Below, piece by piece: positions 23,335 to 31,315 of a DNA stretch of 32,750 nucleotides (positions within the stretch are counted from its first letter, which is position 1; each line of letters begins with the position of its first letter). Source of the DNA: Brasilonema sp. CT11 (GTDB taxonomy: Bacteria > Cyanobacteriota > Cyanobacteriia > Cyanobacteriales > Nostocaceae). The position numbers were made by a program, and so were the translations under genes. Under the pieces are notes generated by a model, which worked only from the letters and a program-made list of their open reading frames with translations, was not told the DNA's origin and did not search any database. The stretch is from assembly GCF_017982655.1 (NCBI RefSeq), contig NZ_JABXYX010000086.1:1-32750 (forward strand), given 5' to 3'.

Positions 23335-24447
23335 GTGAACAGTGAATTATCCTCTTTGCAAGTTCAAGATATTGGAGAGCAAGGTCTTTTAGAAAGATTG
23401 CAGCGCTTTTGTCCTCCAGAAATTATCGGAGATGATGCGGCTGTGCTTTCTACTGAACCAGGACAATCTTTGGTAGTCACAACTGATGTGTTGGTTGATG
23501 GTGTCCATTTCAGTGAACTGACTACTTCTGGTGAAGATGCTGGTTGGCGCGCCGTTGCTGCTAACTTATCAGATATAGCAGCAATGGGTGCAACTCCCTT
23601 AGGAATTACTGTCGGACTAGGACTCCCTGGTGATGTTGCTGTCAGTTGGGTAGAGCAATTATACCAGGGAATGACCCAATGCCTGCAAAAGTACAATACG
23701 TCAATTGTTGGTGGTGATATTGTGCGATCGCCCACAACCACAATAGCCATTTCCGCTTTCGGTCAAGTTAACCCCTCACGTGTTATTCGCCGTAACCAAG
23801 CTAAGGTGGGAGATGCCATAGTTGTCACAGGTGTTCACGGGGGTAGTGCTGCTGGCTTACAATTGCTTCTGCATTCTGAGTTAGGGCAAAGTCTGAGTGA
23901 GAGCGATAGCGTTTGCGTAGCGCCAAAGTCTGCCGGGGGGATACTCCCCCCGGCGAGCTTTGCCCCTTCGGGGCTAGCGCTGCTGCTTTCAGCAGATCGC
24001 ACTGTCTTAATTCACGCACACCAAAGACCCAAACCCCGATTAGATGTCTTACCAGTTCTATGGGAAATTCTAAACTCTCATACCCCACACTCTGTAGCTG
24101 GTATGGACAGTAGCGACGGCTTGGCAGATGCAGTGGTACAAATTTGCCGCGCCAGTGGTGTTGGTGCGGTCATTGAATGCACTCAAATTCCTTTACCAAC
24201 ACAATTCAATCATTGGCTGACACAAGAACAAGCCCTGGAATATGCCTTATACGGTGGCGAAGACTTTGAGCTAGTATTGTGCTTGCCAAAAGAGCAAGCA
24301 TATGGTTTAGTGCAACAGCTTGGTGAGGGCGCGGCTATTGTGGGAAAAATCACAGATGGATCAACAGTCATTTTGCATGACCAAACAAAAGAATACCCCG
24401 ACCAAGTTCTCAATCTTGATCGAGGGTTTCAACATTTTCATCGTTAG
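23335..24447 (+). CDS. thiL: Thiamine-monophosphate kinase with a repeat-encoded insert
   Basis: ATP-dependent kinase making thiamine diphosphate from thiamine monophosphate, the last cofactor step. Motifs: IIGDDAAVL near residue 30, TTDVLVDGVHFSE, NLSDIAAMGATPL, IVGGDIVRS, AHQRPKPRLD, GMDSSDGLADA and YALYGGEDFEL. GTG 23335 gives the normal start (NSELSSLQVQDIGEQGL); an in-frame TTG at 23293 adds an unlikely tail. At 370 residues it is about 30 too long. Residues 192-221 come from a 90-base palindromic repeat inserted at a HIP1 site, between SESD and RTVL. The insert lies in a surface-loop-like position and keeps the frame, so the enzyme may still work. Confidence 0.93.
   Translation: MNSELSSLQVQDIGEQGLLERLQRFCPPEIIGDDAAVLSTEPGQSLVVTTDVLVDGVHFSELTTSGEDAGWRAVAANLSDIAAMGATPLGITVGLGLPGDVAVSWVEQLYQGMTQCLQKYNTSIVGGDIVRSPTTTIAISAFGQVNPSRVIRRNQAKVGDAIVVTGVHGGSAAGLQLLLHSELGQSLSESDSVCVAPKSAGGILPPASFAPSGLALLLSADRTVLIHAHQRPKPRLDVLPVLWEILNSHTPHSVAGMDSSDGLADAVVQICRASGVGAVIECTQIPLPTQFNHWLTQEQALEYALYGGEDFELVLCLPKEQAYGLVQQLGEGAAIVGKITDGSTVILHDQTKEYPDQVLNLDRGFQHFHR
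23908..23997. mobile_element. 90-bp palindromic repeat inserted in thiL
   Basis: A GC-rich block between GAGCGAT and CGCACTG; joining the flanks restores a HIP1 octamer GCGATCGC. GAT occurs on both sides (23905-23907 and 23995-23997), consistent with a 3-base target duplication. Inside, a 17-base near-perfect inverted repeat (23924-23940 with 23946-23962) contains GCCGGGGGG and CCCCCCGGC around a 5-base loop, followed by the small hairpin GCCCCTTCGGGGC. The length is exactly 30 codons with no stop in the coding frame. Confidence 0.85.
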
Positions 24448-24482
24448 CTGCTAGTTATTTGTCTTATGCAAATGACAAATGA

Positions 24483-25499
24483 CTAGTTAGTCCATTTTTC
24501 GGCTACTAACTCTGCCAAGTCAGTGACTCGCTGGCTGTAACCCCACTCGTTGTCATACCAAGCCATGACTTTCACTAAGTCGCCACCCATAACAAAAGTC
24601 AAGCTAGCATCAACAATTGAAGAGGCATCAGTACCTCGATAATCGGATGATACCAGGGGGAGATCGCTGTAATCCAAAATGCCTTTGAGTTGACCTTCGG
24701 AAGCCTCTTTGAGGACTTGGTTGACTTCTTCGGCAATGGTAGGCCTTTCAGTCTGAATCACAAAGTCCACCATGGAAACGTTAGGGGTGGGTACGCGCAA
24801 CGCCACGCCATTCAGCTTACCTTTGAGGTCTGGTAGAACCAGCGCTACAGCTTTCGCCGCACCTGTGGAGGTAGGCACAATGTTGACGGCTGCAGCACGT
24901 GCCCGCCTGACATCACGGTGAGAGGCGTCTAGTAAGCGTTGGTCACCAGTGTAGCTGTGAGTGGTCGTCATCATGCCTTTGATGATGCCGAATTTTTCGT
25001 GCAACACCTTAGCTATGGGAGCCAAGCAGTTGGTGGTACAGCTGGCGTTACTGATAATATTGTGCTTTTGGTGGTCGTAATCGTGATCATTGACGCCAAT
25101 CACAAAAGTCCCATCTTCGTTCTTTCCAGGCGCGGTGATGAGAACTTTCTTAGCACCAGCGTTAAGATGTTTTGTCGCCCCTTCTCTGGAAGTGAAAACC
25201 CCTGTTGCTTCAATAATTAGGTCAATTTCCCAGTCTTTCCAGGGCAACTTTTCTGGGTTGCGGTCGGAGACACACTTAATAGTCTTACCGTTAACGGTAA
25301 TTGAGTTATCATCGGCAGAAATGTCAACACCATTTAACTTGCCTAGCATCGAGTCATACTTCAGCAGATGAGCATTGGTTCTAGGGTCGGATGTGTCATT
25401 GATAGCGATAAGTTCGAGATTGCTATTTTCTCTCCCTACCCAGCAACGTGCAAAGTTACGCCCGATGCGCCCGAAACCGTTAATTGCAACTCTAATCAC
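24483..25499 (-). CDS. gap2: Glyceraldehyde-3-phosphate dehydrogenase, Gap2 type
   Basis: Calvin-cycle and gluconeogenic GAPDH of 338 residues, starting with GTG at 25499. The Rossmann motif is NGFGRIGRN. Catalytic Cys154 is in [12 protein letters not shown] and His181 in [14 protein letters not shown]. The S-loop is [20 protein letters not shown], and the end is [12 protein letters not shown]. Cyanobacterial Gap2 uses NADPH or NADH and runs in the photosynthetic direction. Sequence details ([40 protein letters not shown]) fit Gap2 rather than glycolytic Gap1. It runs convergent with thiL. Its promoter must lie in the long gap shared with murC. Confidence 0.95.
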   Translation of the reverse strand: MIRVAINGFGRIGRNFARCWVGRENSNLELIAINDTSDPRTNAHLLKYDSMLGKLNGVDISADDNSITVNGKTIKCVSDRNPEKLPWKDWEIDLIIEATGVFTSREGATKHLNAGAKKVLITAPGKNEDGTFVIGVNDHDYDHQKHNIISNASCTTNCLAPIAKVLHEKFGIIKGMMTTTHSYTGDQRLLDASHRDVRRARAAAVNIVPTSTGAAKAVALVLPDLKGKLNGVALRVPTPNVSMVDFVIQTERPTIAEEVNQVLKEASEGQLKGILDYSDLPLVSSDYRGTDASSIVDASLTFVMGGDLVKVMAWYDNEWGYSQRVTDLAELVAEKWTN

Positions 25500-26828
25500 A
25501 GCGTCTTGCCCTCTGTCTACTTATACTTAACAAAAGCTACTCATGACCCCGATCATACCGCAAAGGGGGAGTATTTATAACTATAAAGCTTTACATTATA
25601 AAAAAAATAAATATTTTCTTCCTACCTGTTTGTATACAGGTTGTGGTTATCAATATAAGCCCCAACTCCTTGGTGGAACTAAATAGGGAATTGATTGGCA
25701 ATCATGGCAAAGTTTATGAATAAGACTTCACTAACATTTCACTAGAATGTCATGCAGAAAGTACCAATGTATGCTAAAATATTCGTCTACTCCATTGAGT
25801 TGTACTTACCCCTTCGGGGTTCGCCCTATGGCTAACGCCACGCCTTACGGCTATCGGGTTAGCAGTCGCCTACGGAGGGAGACCCTCCTGCGCCGTGCTG
25901 TCTCACCAGTCGCTCATGGGGAGCCAGTACTGAAGGAGGGTTTCCCGACAGAGGTATCTGGCGTTGGAAACCACGGCAGGTGCTACAACGGGGCGGCAGC
26001 TTTTCGGGGGAAGCTTCCCCCGAAAACGTGCCTTGGGAACCCCCGCAACGCACTGCCTCCCCAAGACCGCGCTGGCTCACTTGCACATTAACCTACCTTA
26101 AGCTATGTTCTCACAGCCTAGGAGTCAGGGTGCAATTAACTAATCACACAATTGTCCTAATTCTTGTCCACGGTACCAATGAGGTAAGGCTTGAAATGTC
26201 CTATCACCAAGAATCTAGTACCAGTGAGTATTGGGATAAGTAGCCAGCAAGGCAATCAGGGTGTCCATAGCATAAAAAATCCCAGAACGACTTTTCAAAA
26301 ACGAGTGATACAGTCAATCCTAGGTTGTCTGCAATAAGTCGTTGCACTATATATACTTCTGAGAAAAATTTTGTGAAGACACCCAAACGACTCGTTATAA
26401 AAGAGTTGCGTCCAAAGCTGTCTTGGCTAGAAGCACGTGTACATTAGGAACTGGAGCAAAAGTACCTCAAATAATTGCCAATTGGTGTATCCACTAATGC
26501 TCAAGCTTTCTTCAATAAAAGGCTTTATTTACCAGTTGATAATTATAGCAAATTTGGCATCGGCAGCTAAAAACATATATTTACAATTACAACGAGGAGT
26601 TTCCCGATTGAGCATAAAGTTTCCGAATAATCATAATATCTGTTAAGAAAGAGAAAAAATGACTAACAAGGGTAAAATCGATTGGAATGAGAAAAATAAT
26701 CCTGAAAAAAACAACTTATCGGTTATAAAAATGATGGTACAAAGGCAGTATCAGTAAAAATCGAATTCCTGTTATGATACGCGTGTCATTTAGGATGATT
26801 GTGTGGTGTGGTGATAGAGGATAAATCA
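25500..26828. other. 1.3-kb gap between gap2 and murC
   Basis: Contains the promoter of gap2 at the left, a cluster of dispersed repeats (25808-26070), then about 750 bases of mixed AT-rich DNA up to murC. Short frames exist (for example 26204-26386 minus and 26437-26646 plus), but none has a ribosome-binding site and family signature that I can support. The stretch may include decayed genes. Confidence 0.5.
25808..26070 (-). repeat. Dispersed palindromic repeat cluster, copy C
   Basis: The inverse of the 36-base core of copies A and B lies at 25824-25858, followed by the inverse of CCCTCCGTAGGCGAC. To its left is CCCCTTCGGGG (also in the thiL insert). To the right come a hairpin of GGGGGAAGC and GCTTCCCCC (26008-26026) and the inverse of GGGAGCCAGTGCGTTG-like DNA at 26036-26066, which recurs at the window end. 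This looks like a mosaic of several repeat modules. Confidence 0.8.
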
Positions 26829-28292
26829 ATGAAAGATACAGTAGAGTTTGGCGGTAAACCATTTCATTTCATTGGTATTGGCGGCATAGGCATGTCTGCT
26901 TTAGCATATGTGTTAAGAAAGCGTCAGTTGCCAGTATCTGGTTCAGATCTTCGTCCAAACCATATTACTCGACGTCTAGAATCTATCGGAACTCATATTT
27001 TTGGTAAACAAGAGGCAAGCAATCTCGAATTCTTTCGTCCTCATTCTCACCCGACTGGAGTAGTATTAAACACTCAAGAAGAACTATCTACTTTCTCGAA
27101 AGCAAAATTACCTCAAGTTATTTGTTCAACAGCCATTAACACAACTAATTTAGAGTACAAAGCAGCATTAGAATTAGGTTGCCCAATTTTTCATCGGTCT
27201 GATGTACTGGCAGCATTAATTACTCAATATAATAGTATTGCTGTCGCAGGAACCCACGGAAAAACGACAACAAGTAGCATGATTGGTTATATGCTACTCG
27301 AAGCAGGTCTTGATCCAACGATTTTAGTCGGTGGAGAAGTGAATGCTTGGGAAGGCAATGCCCGACTGGGGCAAAGTCGATATTTAGTAGCAGAAGCAGA
27401 TGAATCAGATGGTTCTCTGGTTAAACATAGCCCAGAAATAGGTATTATCACTAACATAGAACTAGACCATCCCGACCACTACGACACATTAGAGGAAGTG
27501 GTGGAAACTTTTCAGACATTTGCAAAAGGCTGTAAAACTTTGGTAGGGAGCATTGATTGCACAACTGTACGCGATCGCCTACAACCAGCGATTAGCTATA
27601 GCCTAAATCCTGAAACTGGTGCTGACTACACTGTCAGCAACGTGGACTATAAAGGCGATGGTACCACAGCTCTTGTATGGGAAAGGAGCAAGGCTTTGGG
27701 TGTGTTGAACTTGCGCTTACTCAGTAAGCACAACCTCAGTAATGCTCTAGCCGCAGTGGCGGTTGGTCGGATCTTGGGCTTAGAATTTGCAGAAATAGCT
27801 AAGGGTCTTGCCACCTTTGAAGGTGCAAGACGGCGTTTTGAATTCCGGGGTGAAGTTAATGGCATCACTTTTATTGATGACTACGCCCATCACCCTAGTG
27901 AAATTCGTGCTACTCTTGCTGCTGCACGCTTACAGGCAAGACCTGGACACAGAGTAGTTGCTATCTTCCAGCCCCATCGCTATAGCCGCACGTTTACCTT
28001 TTTAGAAGAATTTGCTCAATCGTTTAGTCATGCTGATTTAGTTATCCTCACTGACATTTACAGTGCAGGGGAGCCAAACTTGGGGCAAGTCAGTGGTGAA
28101 AAACTTGCAAGTGAAGTTGCAAAACAGCACCCGCAGGTAATTTACCAACCAACTTTAGCCTCAGTCCGCGAATACTTACAGCAAACTTTGCATTATGGAG
28201 ACTTGGCGCTGTTTCTCGGAGCTGGGAATATTAATCAAGTGATTCCCGAAGTCATGGCGACACAATGTCCACCTGTTAAGGTAACTTCTTAA
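26829..28292 (+). CDS. murC: UDP-N-acetylmuramate--L-alanine ligase
   Basis: Mur ligase adding L-alanine to UDP-MurNAc, the first step of the peptidoglycan stem peptide. Motifs: N-terminal FHFIGIGGIGMSALA, the ATP loop GTHGKTTT at 141-148, EADESDGSL, NIELDHPDHYD, SKHNLSNALAAVAVG, FIDDYAHHPSEIRATL, and FQPHRYSRT. ATG 26829 is chosen because AGAGG lies 8 bases upstream and the protein then begins MKDTVEFGGKPFHF, as in relatives. An in-frame TTG at 26799 with AGGA upstream would add ten residues. The 487-residue length is normal. It is followed by murB, probably co-transcribed. Confidence 0.97.
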   Translation: MKDTVEFGGKPFHFIGIGGIGMSALAYVLRKRQLPVSGSDLRPNHITRRLESIGTHIFGKQEASNLEFFRPHSHPTGVVLNTQEELSTFSKAKLPQVICSTAINTTNLEYKAALELGCPIFHRSDVLAALITQYNSIAVAGTHGKTTTSSMIGYMLLEAGLDPTILVGGEVNAWEGNARLGQSRYLVAEADESDGSLVKHSPEIGIITNIELDHPDHYDTLEEVVETFQTFAKGCKTLVGSIDCTTVRDRLQPAISYSLNPETGADYTVSNVDYKGDGTTALVWERSKALGVLNLRLLSKHNLSNALAAVAVGRILGLEFAEIAKGLATFEGARRRFEFRGEVNGITFIDDYAHHPSEIRATLAAARLQARPGHRVVAIFQPHRYSRTFTFLEEFAQSFSHADLVILTDIYSAGEPNLGQVSGEKLASEVAKQHPQVIYQPTLASVREYLQQTLHYGDLALFLGAGNINQVIPEVMATQCPPVKVTS

Positions 28293-28447
28293 GGAAAGTT
28301 TTTTACCCCCAAAACCGGAGTACAACTTTCGTGCAAGTTGGTTTCCCTTATTCGCATAGTGTCCGTTTAGCAATAGTTACATGGCTTCTCATTGGTGTCG
28401 TCTTTTTACGGCATACAAACATCTAAATTCAGCGCGTTCTAAAAGAT
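28293..28447. other. murC-murB spacer
   Basis: 155 bases with no clear terminator, so read-through from murC is possible. No other feature seen. Confidence 0.4.
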
Positions 28448-29446
28448 ATGACAATATCCCAGGCAGTAGCAAATGTCTGCAAAGTTTCTGGTATGACAAA
28501 TAGCAGGCTAATAACATCTAATAATTCCATCGAAAGTAAAGAAATTTATTTACTTGGTACTGATTGTGTTATTAAATCTCAAGTTTCGCTGGCAGCGTAT
28601 ACTTCATACAGAGTCGGTGGACCTGCTGAGTGGTGTGTTGCTCCTCGAAACTTAGAAGCTCTGCAAGCCAGTATTCAGTATGCGAGAACACATAATATAC
28701 CAGTAACAATACTAGGAGCAGGATCTAACTTGCTCGTTAGTGATTGTGGAATACCAGGTTTAGTGATTGTGACTCGTCATTTGCGCCATAGCCATTTTGA
28801 CTTAGAAACAGGTCAGTTAACTGTCGCTGCAGGAGACCCAATACCAAGCCTAGCATGGCAGATAGCAGAGCGGGGATGGCAAGGATTTGAGTGGGCTGTT
28901 GGTATTCCTGGAACTATTGGGGGTGCCATAGTGATGAATGCAGGGGCACACAATAGTTGTATCGCAGATATATTAGTTAGTGTTCAAGTACTTTTACCGA
29001 ATGGAAGTCTCGAAACTCTCACCCGCGAACAGTTGAGCTACAGCTACCGCACCTCTATCCTCCAAGGAAGCGATCGCATCGTCACTCAAGCGACTTTTCA
29101 ACTCCAGCCAGGGGCAAACCCAACAGAAGTTTTAGCAGCTACGAAACAACACAAAGAGCATCGACTAAACACTCAACCCTATCACTTGCCCAGTTGTGGT
29201 AGTGTGTTCCGCAATCCTAAACCTCATGCTGCAGGCTGGTTAATTGAGCAAACAGGCCTCAAAGGTTACCAAATTGGCAAAGCGCAAGTTGCACAACGGC
29301 ATGCTAATTTTATCGTTAACTGTGGTGGTGCTAGTGCTTCAGATATTTTCAATCTCATTCACCATGTCCAACATCAGGTACAAGAACGTTGGTCTATTCC
29401 GTTAGAAACAGAAGTAAAAATGCTAGGAGAGTTTCAAGCTGCTTGA
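28448..29446 (+). CDS. murB: UDP-N-acetylenolpyruvoylglucosamine reductase
   Basis: FAD enzyme that reduces UDP-GlcNAc-enolpyruvate to UDP-MurNAc with NADPH, supplying the substrate that MurC then uses. FAD-binding features are YTSYRVGGPAEWCVAP, PVTILGAGSNLLVSD and WAVGIPGTIGGAIVMNAGAH. Catalytic features are SYSYRTS, the proton-donor Ser252 in SCGSVFRNP, and the Glu in PLETEVKMLGEF at the end. The length of 332 residues includes an N-terminal extension of about 40 residues. ATG 28448 is the first start, and an internal ATG (codon 16, MTNSRLITSN) is an alternative. A rho-independent terminator follows. Confidence 0.96.
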   Translation: MTISQAVANVCKVSGMTNSRLITSNNSIESKEIYLLGTDCVIKSQVSLAAYTSYRVGGPAEWCVAPRNLEALQASIQYARTHNIPVTILGAGSNLLVSDCGIPGLVIVTRHLRHSHFDLETGQLTVAAGDPIPSLAWQIAERGWQGFEWAVGIPGTIGGAIVMNAGAHNSCIADILVSVQVLLPNGSLETLTREQLSYSYRTSILQGSDRIVTQATFQLQPGANPTEVLAATKQHKEHRLNTQPYHLPSCGSVFRNPKPHAAGWLIEQTGLKGYQIGKAQVAQRHANFIVNCGGASASDIFNLIHHVQHQVQERWSIPLETEVKMLGEFQAA

Positions 29447-29542
29447 TGAACCAAGTTTTATGAGAAAAATATAACTTTTTCTCCCCTTCTTTTTCAAATA
29501 AGCAGAAGTTTTTTCACAAGAACGCTAAATATTTTTATTTGT

Positions 29543-29567
29543 AGCCCGCTTGCGCGGGCTTTATTTA
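29543..29567 (+). terminator. Intrinsic terminator of murB
   Basis: AGCCCGC and GCGGGCT pair around a TTGC loop, followed by TTTATTT, about 95 bases after the murB stop. Confidence 0.85.
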
Positions 29568-30391
29568 TGTAAAGGCAGTTTTTTTAACCCAATTAGGATT
29601 TATGCAAAAACGTGCTCTTTGCGTCCTACCCTGTAAAAAGCAGCTCCCAAGTCTTACGCGGTTCATTTTTTATTATTTTGCCTGTTGCTTGTTAAGCTGC
29701 TCAACGAGTAATTTCACAACTTATGCACGGATTACTATATATTTTGTTGGTCATTTACCAGCAAAACTCTAATCATAGTATTTCTTTTTTGAGAGAATTA
29801 GTAATCAGTAGACAGCAGTAATTTTATTCAAATAAAATAAACATTTCTTCGTAATATTTTATATTTTAGTTAAATATTTTTTAATTCGTTATTTTTAATG
29901 TGCGACATATCATGGTTTTTATATTTTTTGATATCTTCAGAAGAATTTTAAAGTTTATTAAAATTCTTGATATTGGCTAAATATTAACATGTCAATACTG
30001 AGTTAAAAAAAAGCTGATTTTTGGAACAATAGAATTGCTATAAACTGAAAAGCTATGAAAAAAAAGAATTTTAGCTAGTTTGATTTTCTTTTTTTTCTAA
30101 GTATCATGTCTTTATATGTATTTTTTATATCTTTATCAGATATTTATAAAAAACAAAAGAAAAACACTATACTTTTTTGTTTGTTTATTGTAATTTGATA
30201 CTTGTGAGTTTCAAAAACAACAGTAGTTTCAGCTAAGTAAAGGGCATTTGGCTTTTACTTTTGGCATGGAATTTCTTGTTGAATTAATACCTGGTATTTT
30301 CTAGCAGATGCATTTACTCGCATTTTGTTTTGTGAAGTATTCAGAAAAACTCATCAACACAAAGAAAACTTTCACCAAATAGTGAGTTATC
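29568..30391. other. Very AT-rich gene-poor region
   Basis: About 820 bases rich in A and T runs, ahead of the small double-glycine peptide gene. No supported ORF. A 56-codon frame from ATG 29602 has no family signature. The composition suggests a long untranslated leader or regulatory region, or foreign DNA. Confidence 0.5.
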
Positions 30392-30658
30392 ATGACGACC
30401 GAATCTAAATATCAACTAGTTTCTCTTGATGAGAGCTACATGTCCGATTTGTCTGATGAAAATCAATCCACAGTTTCGGGTGGTACTCTTGGTTTACTTT
30501 ATGGGCTTTTCGGTGGGCTTTTCGGGTACGGGAGATCGCAGCCTACTACTACTGTTATTAACAATATTTATGTCAGCAACGGTGGCTCATCAAGCGCATC
30601 AGCAGGCTCATCATCTGGCTCATCATCAGGTGGTCCAGGACCTAAACCAGGCCACTAA
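30392..30658 (+). CDS. Double-glycine-leader peptide, bacteriocin/RiPP-precursor-like
   Basis: An 88-residue small protein. Its first 31 residues look like a double-glycine leader: acidic and polar, with YMSDLSDENQSTVSGG ending in Gly30-Gly31, the processing pattern of C39-peptidase/ABC exporters. The predicted core (32-88) starts with a hydrophobic Gly/Leu/Phe stretch TLGLLYGLFGGLFGYG, passes through TTTVINNIYVSNGG, and ends in a Ser/Gly-rich tail and PGPKPGH. It resembles the loosely defined cyanobacterial bacteriocin precursors. No exporter, peptidase or modifying enzyme is in the window. The ribosome-binding site is weak. A hairpin terminator lies about 85 bases downstream. Confidence 0.68.
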   Translation: MTTESKYQLVSLDESYMSDLSDENQSTVSGGTLGLLYGLFGGLFGYGRSQPTTTVINNIYVSNGGSSSASAGSSSGSSSGGPGPKPGH

Positions 30659-30742
30659 AGGAAATACCAAAAAATAAATGATCCAATCTTGTGGTGCAGA
30701 CATCTTGCCTCCTTCTTAATCTAGGACGCACAGCCATCCAAT

Positions 30743-30777
30743 TCCACAGGATCTAGTGTGGATATTTTGTTATTTGG
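30743..30777 (+). terminator. Terminator of the small peptide gene
   Basis: TCCACA and TGTGGA form a 6-base stem with an 8-base loop, followed by TATTTTGTTATTT. It is the first hairpin with a T-rich tail after the gene. Confidence 0.6.
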
Positions 30778-30850
30778 CAGTTACAACCCGAATCGGGGTG
30801 TAAATTGTTGAAATGCTCTGCATAAGCTTTATATGTGTCAAGAATTAGGT

Positions 30851-30881
30851 AGAGTCCGGCTAATAGGGATAGCCAGACTCT
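30851..30881. terminator. Second hairpin downstream of the small peptide gene
   Basis: AGAGTCCGGCTA pairs with TAGCCAGACTCT (one mismatch) around a 7-base loop. No clean T tract follows. It may be a back-up terminator or an RNA structure. Confidence 0.4.
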
Positions 30882-31248
30882 GTTAGCCTTAGTGTTTTGA
30901 TGGCTTATGCCTAACCTAGCATTAGTTGGTTGTAAAAGCTATATTTTTTATAGACTCTTTACAGCCAGCTTATTTAGATTAATTTTGCTTAAGTTATAAA
31001 AATCACAGTTCTGACTGTTATTATTCATTAGTCATTTTTTTATACTATTAGCTATTCCCTATCGTTTTCAGAATGGATTGATTAGCGGAGATTTAGGTTG
31101 CTTAACTAATTAAGATTGACCTCTCCCCGCAATGAATGAGTGGGAATTCTAAACTGTTTGCACTCTCCGGACTTCAGGTGTGCTACTAAGCGCAAAGCGC
31201 TCAGCATGAGCGTTCGCTTTTTAGTTTTGGTTGATATGAATTCGTTCA

Positions 31249-31289
31249 AGTTTGAAGGAAGTTTGAAGGAACAATTCTTTCAAACTTCC
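31249..31289. repeat. Tandem and inverted repeat at the 3' end of cinA
   Basis: AGTTTGAAGGA occurs twice in tandem (31249-31270). GGAAGTTTGAA (31257-31267) pairs with TTCAAACTTCC (31279-31289) around an 11-base loop. It lies 27 bases beyond the cinA stop and may act as its terminator, though no U tract is obvious. Confidence 0.5.
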
Positions 31290-31315
31290 TGCCATAAATT
31301 TGCCAACAACATCAT

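Larger units (their letters stand above)
30659..31315. other. Intergenic region after the small peptide gene
   Basis: No supported gene. It holds two hairpins (30743-30762 and 30851-30881) and an AT-rich middle, then a tandem and inverted repeat near the end of cinA. A 68-codon frame from 31140 (GTG) lacks any recognised pattern. Confidence 0.5.

Noticed and set aside
29602-29772. A 56-codon ORF (MQKRALCVLPCKK start) after murB
   Set aside because: It has Cys residues and could suggest a peptide, but there is no ribosome-binding site, leader pattern or neighbour support, and it lies right after a terminator.
30426-30677. Overlapping His-rich frame across the small peptide gene
   Set aside because: Its His/Gln runs are the shifted reading of the Ser/Gly codons. 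The frame starting at 30392 has the leader pattern and the better start.
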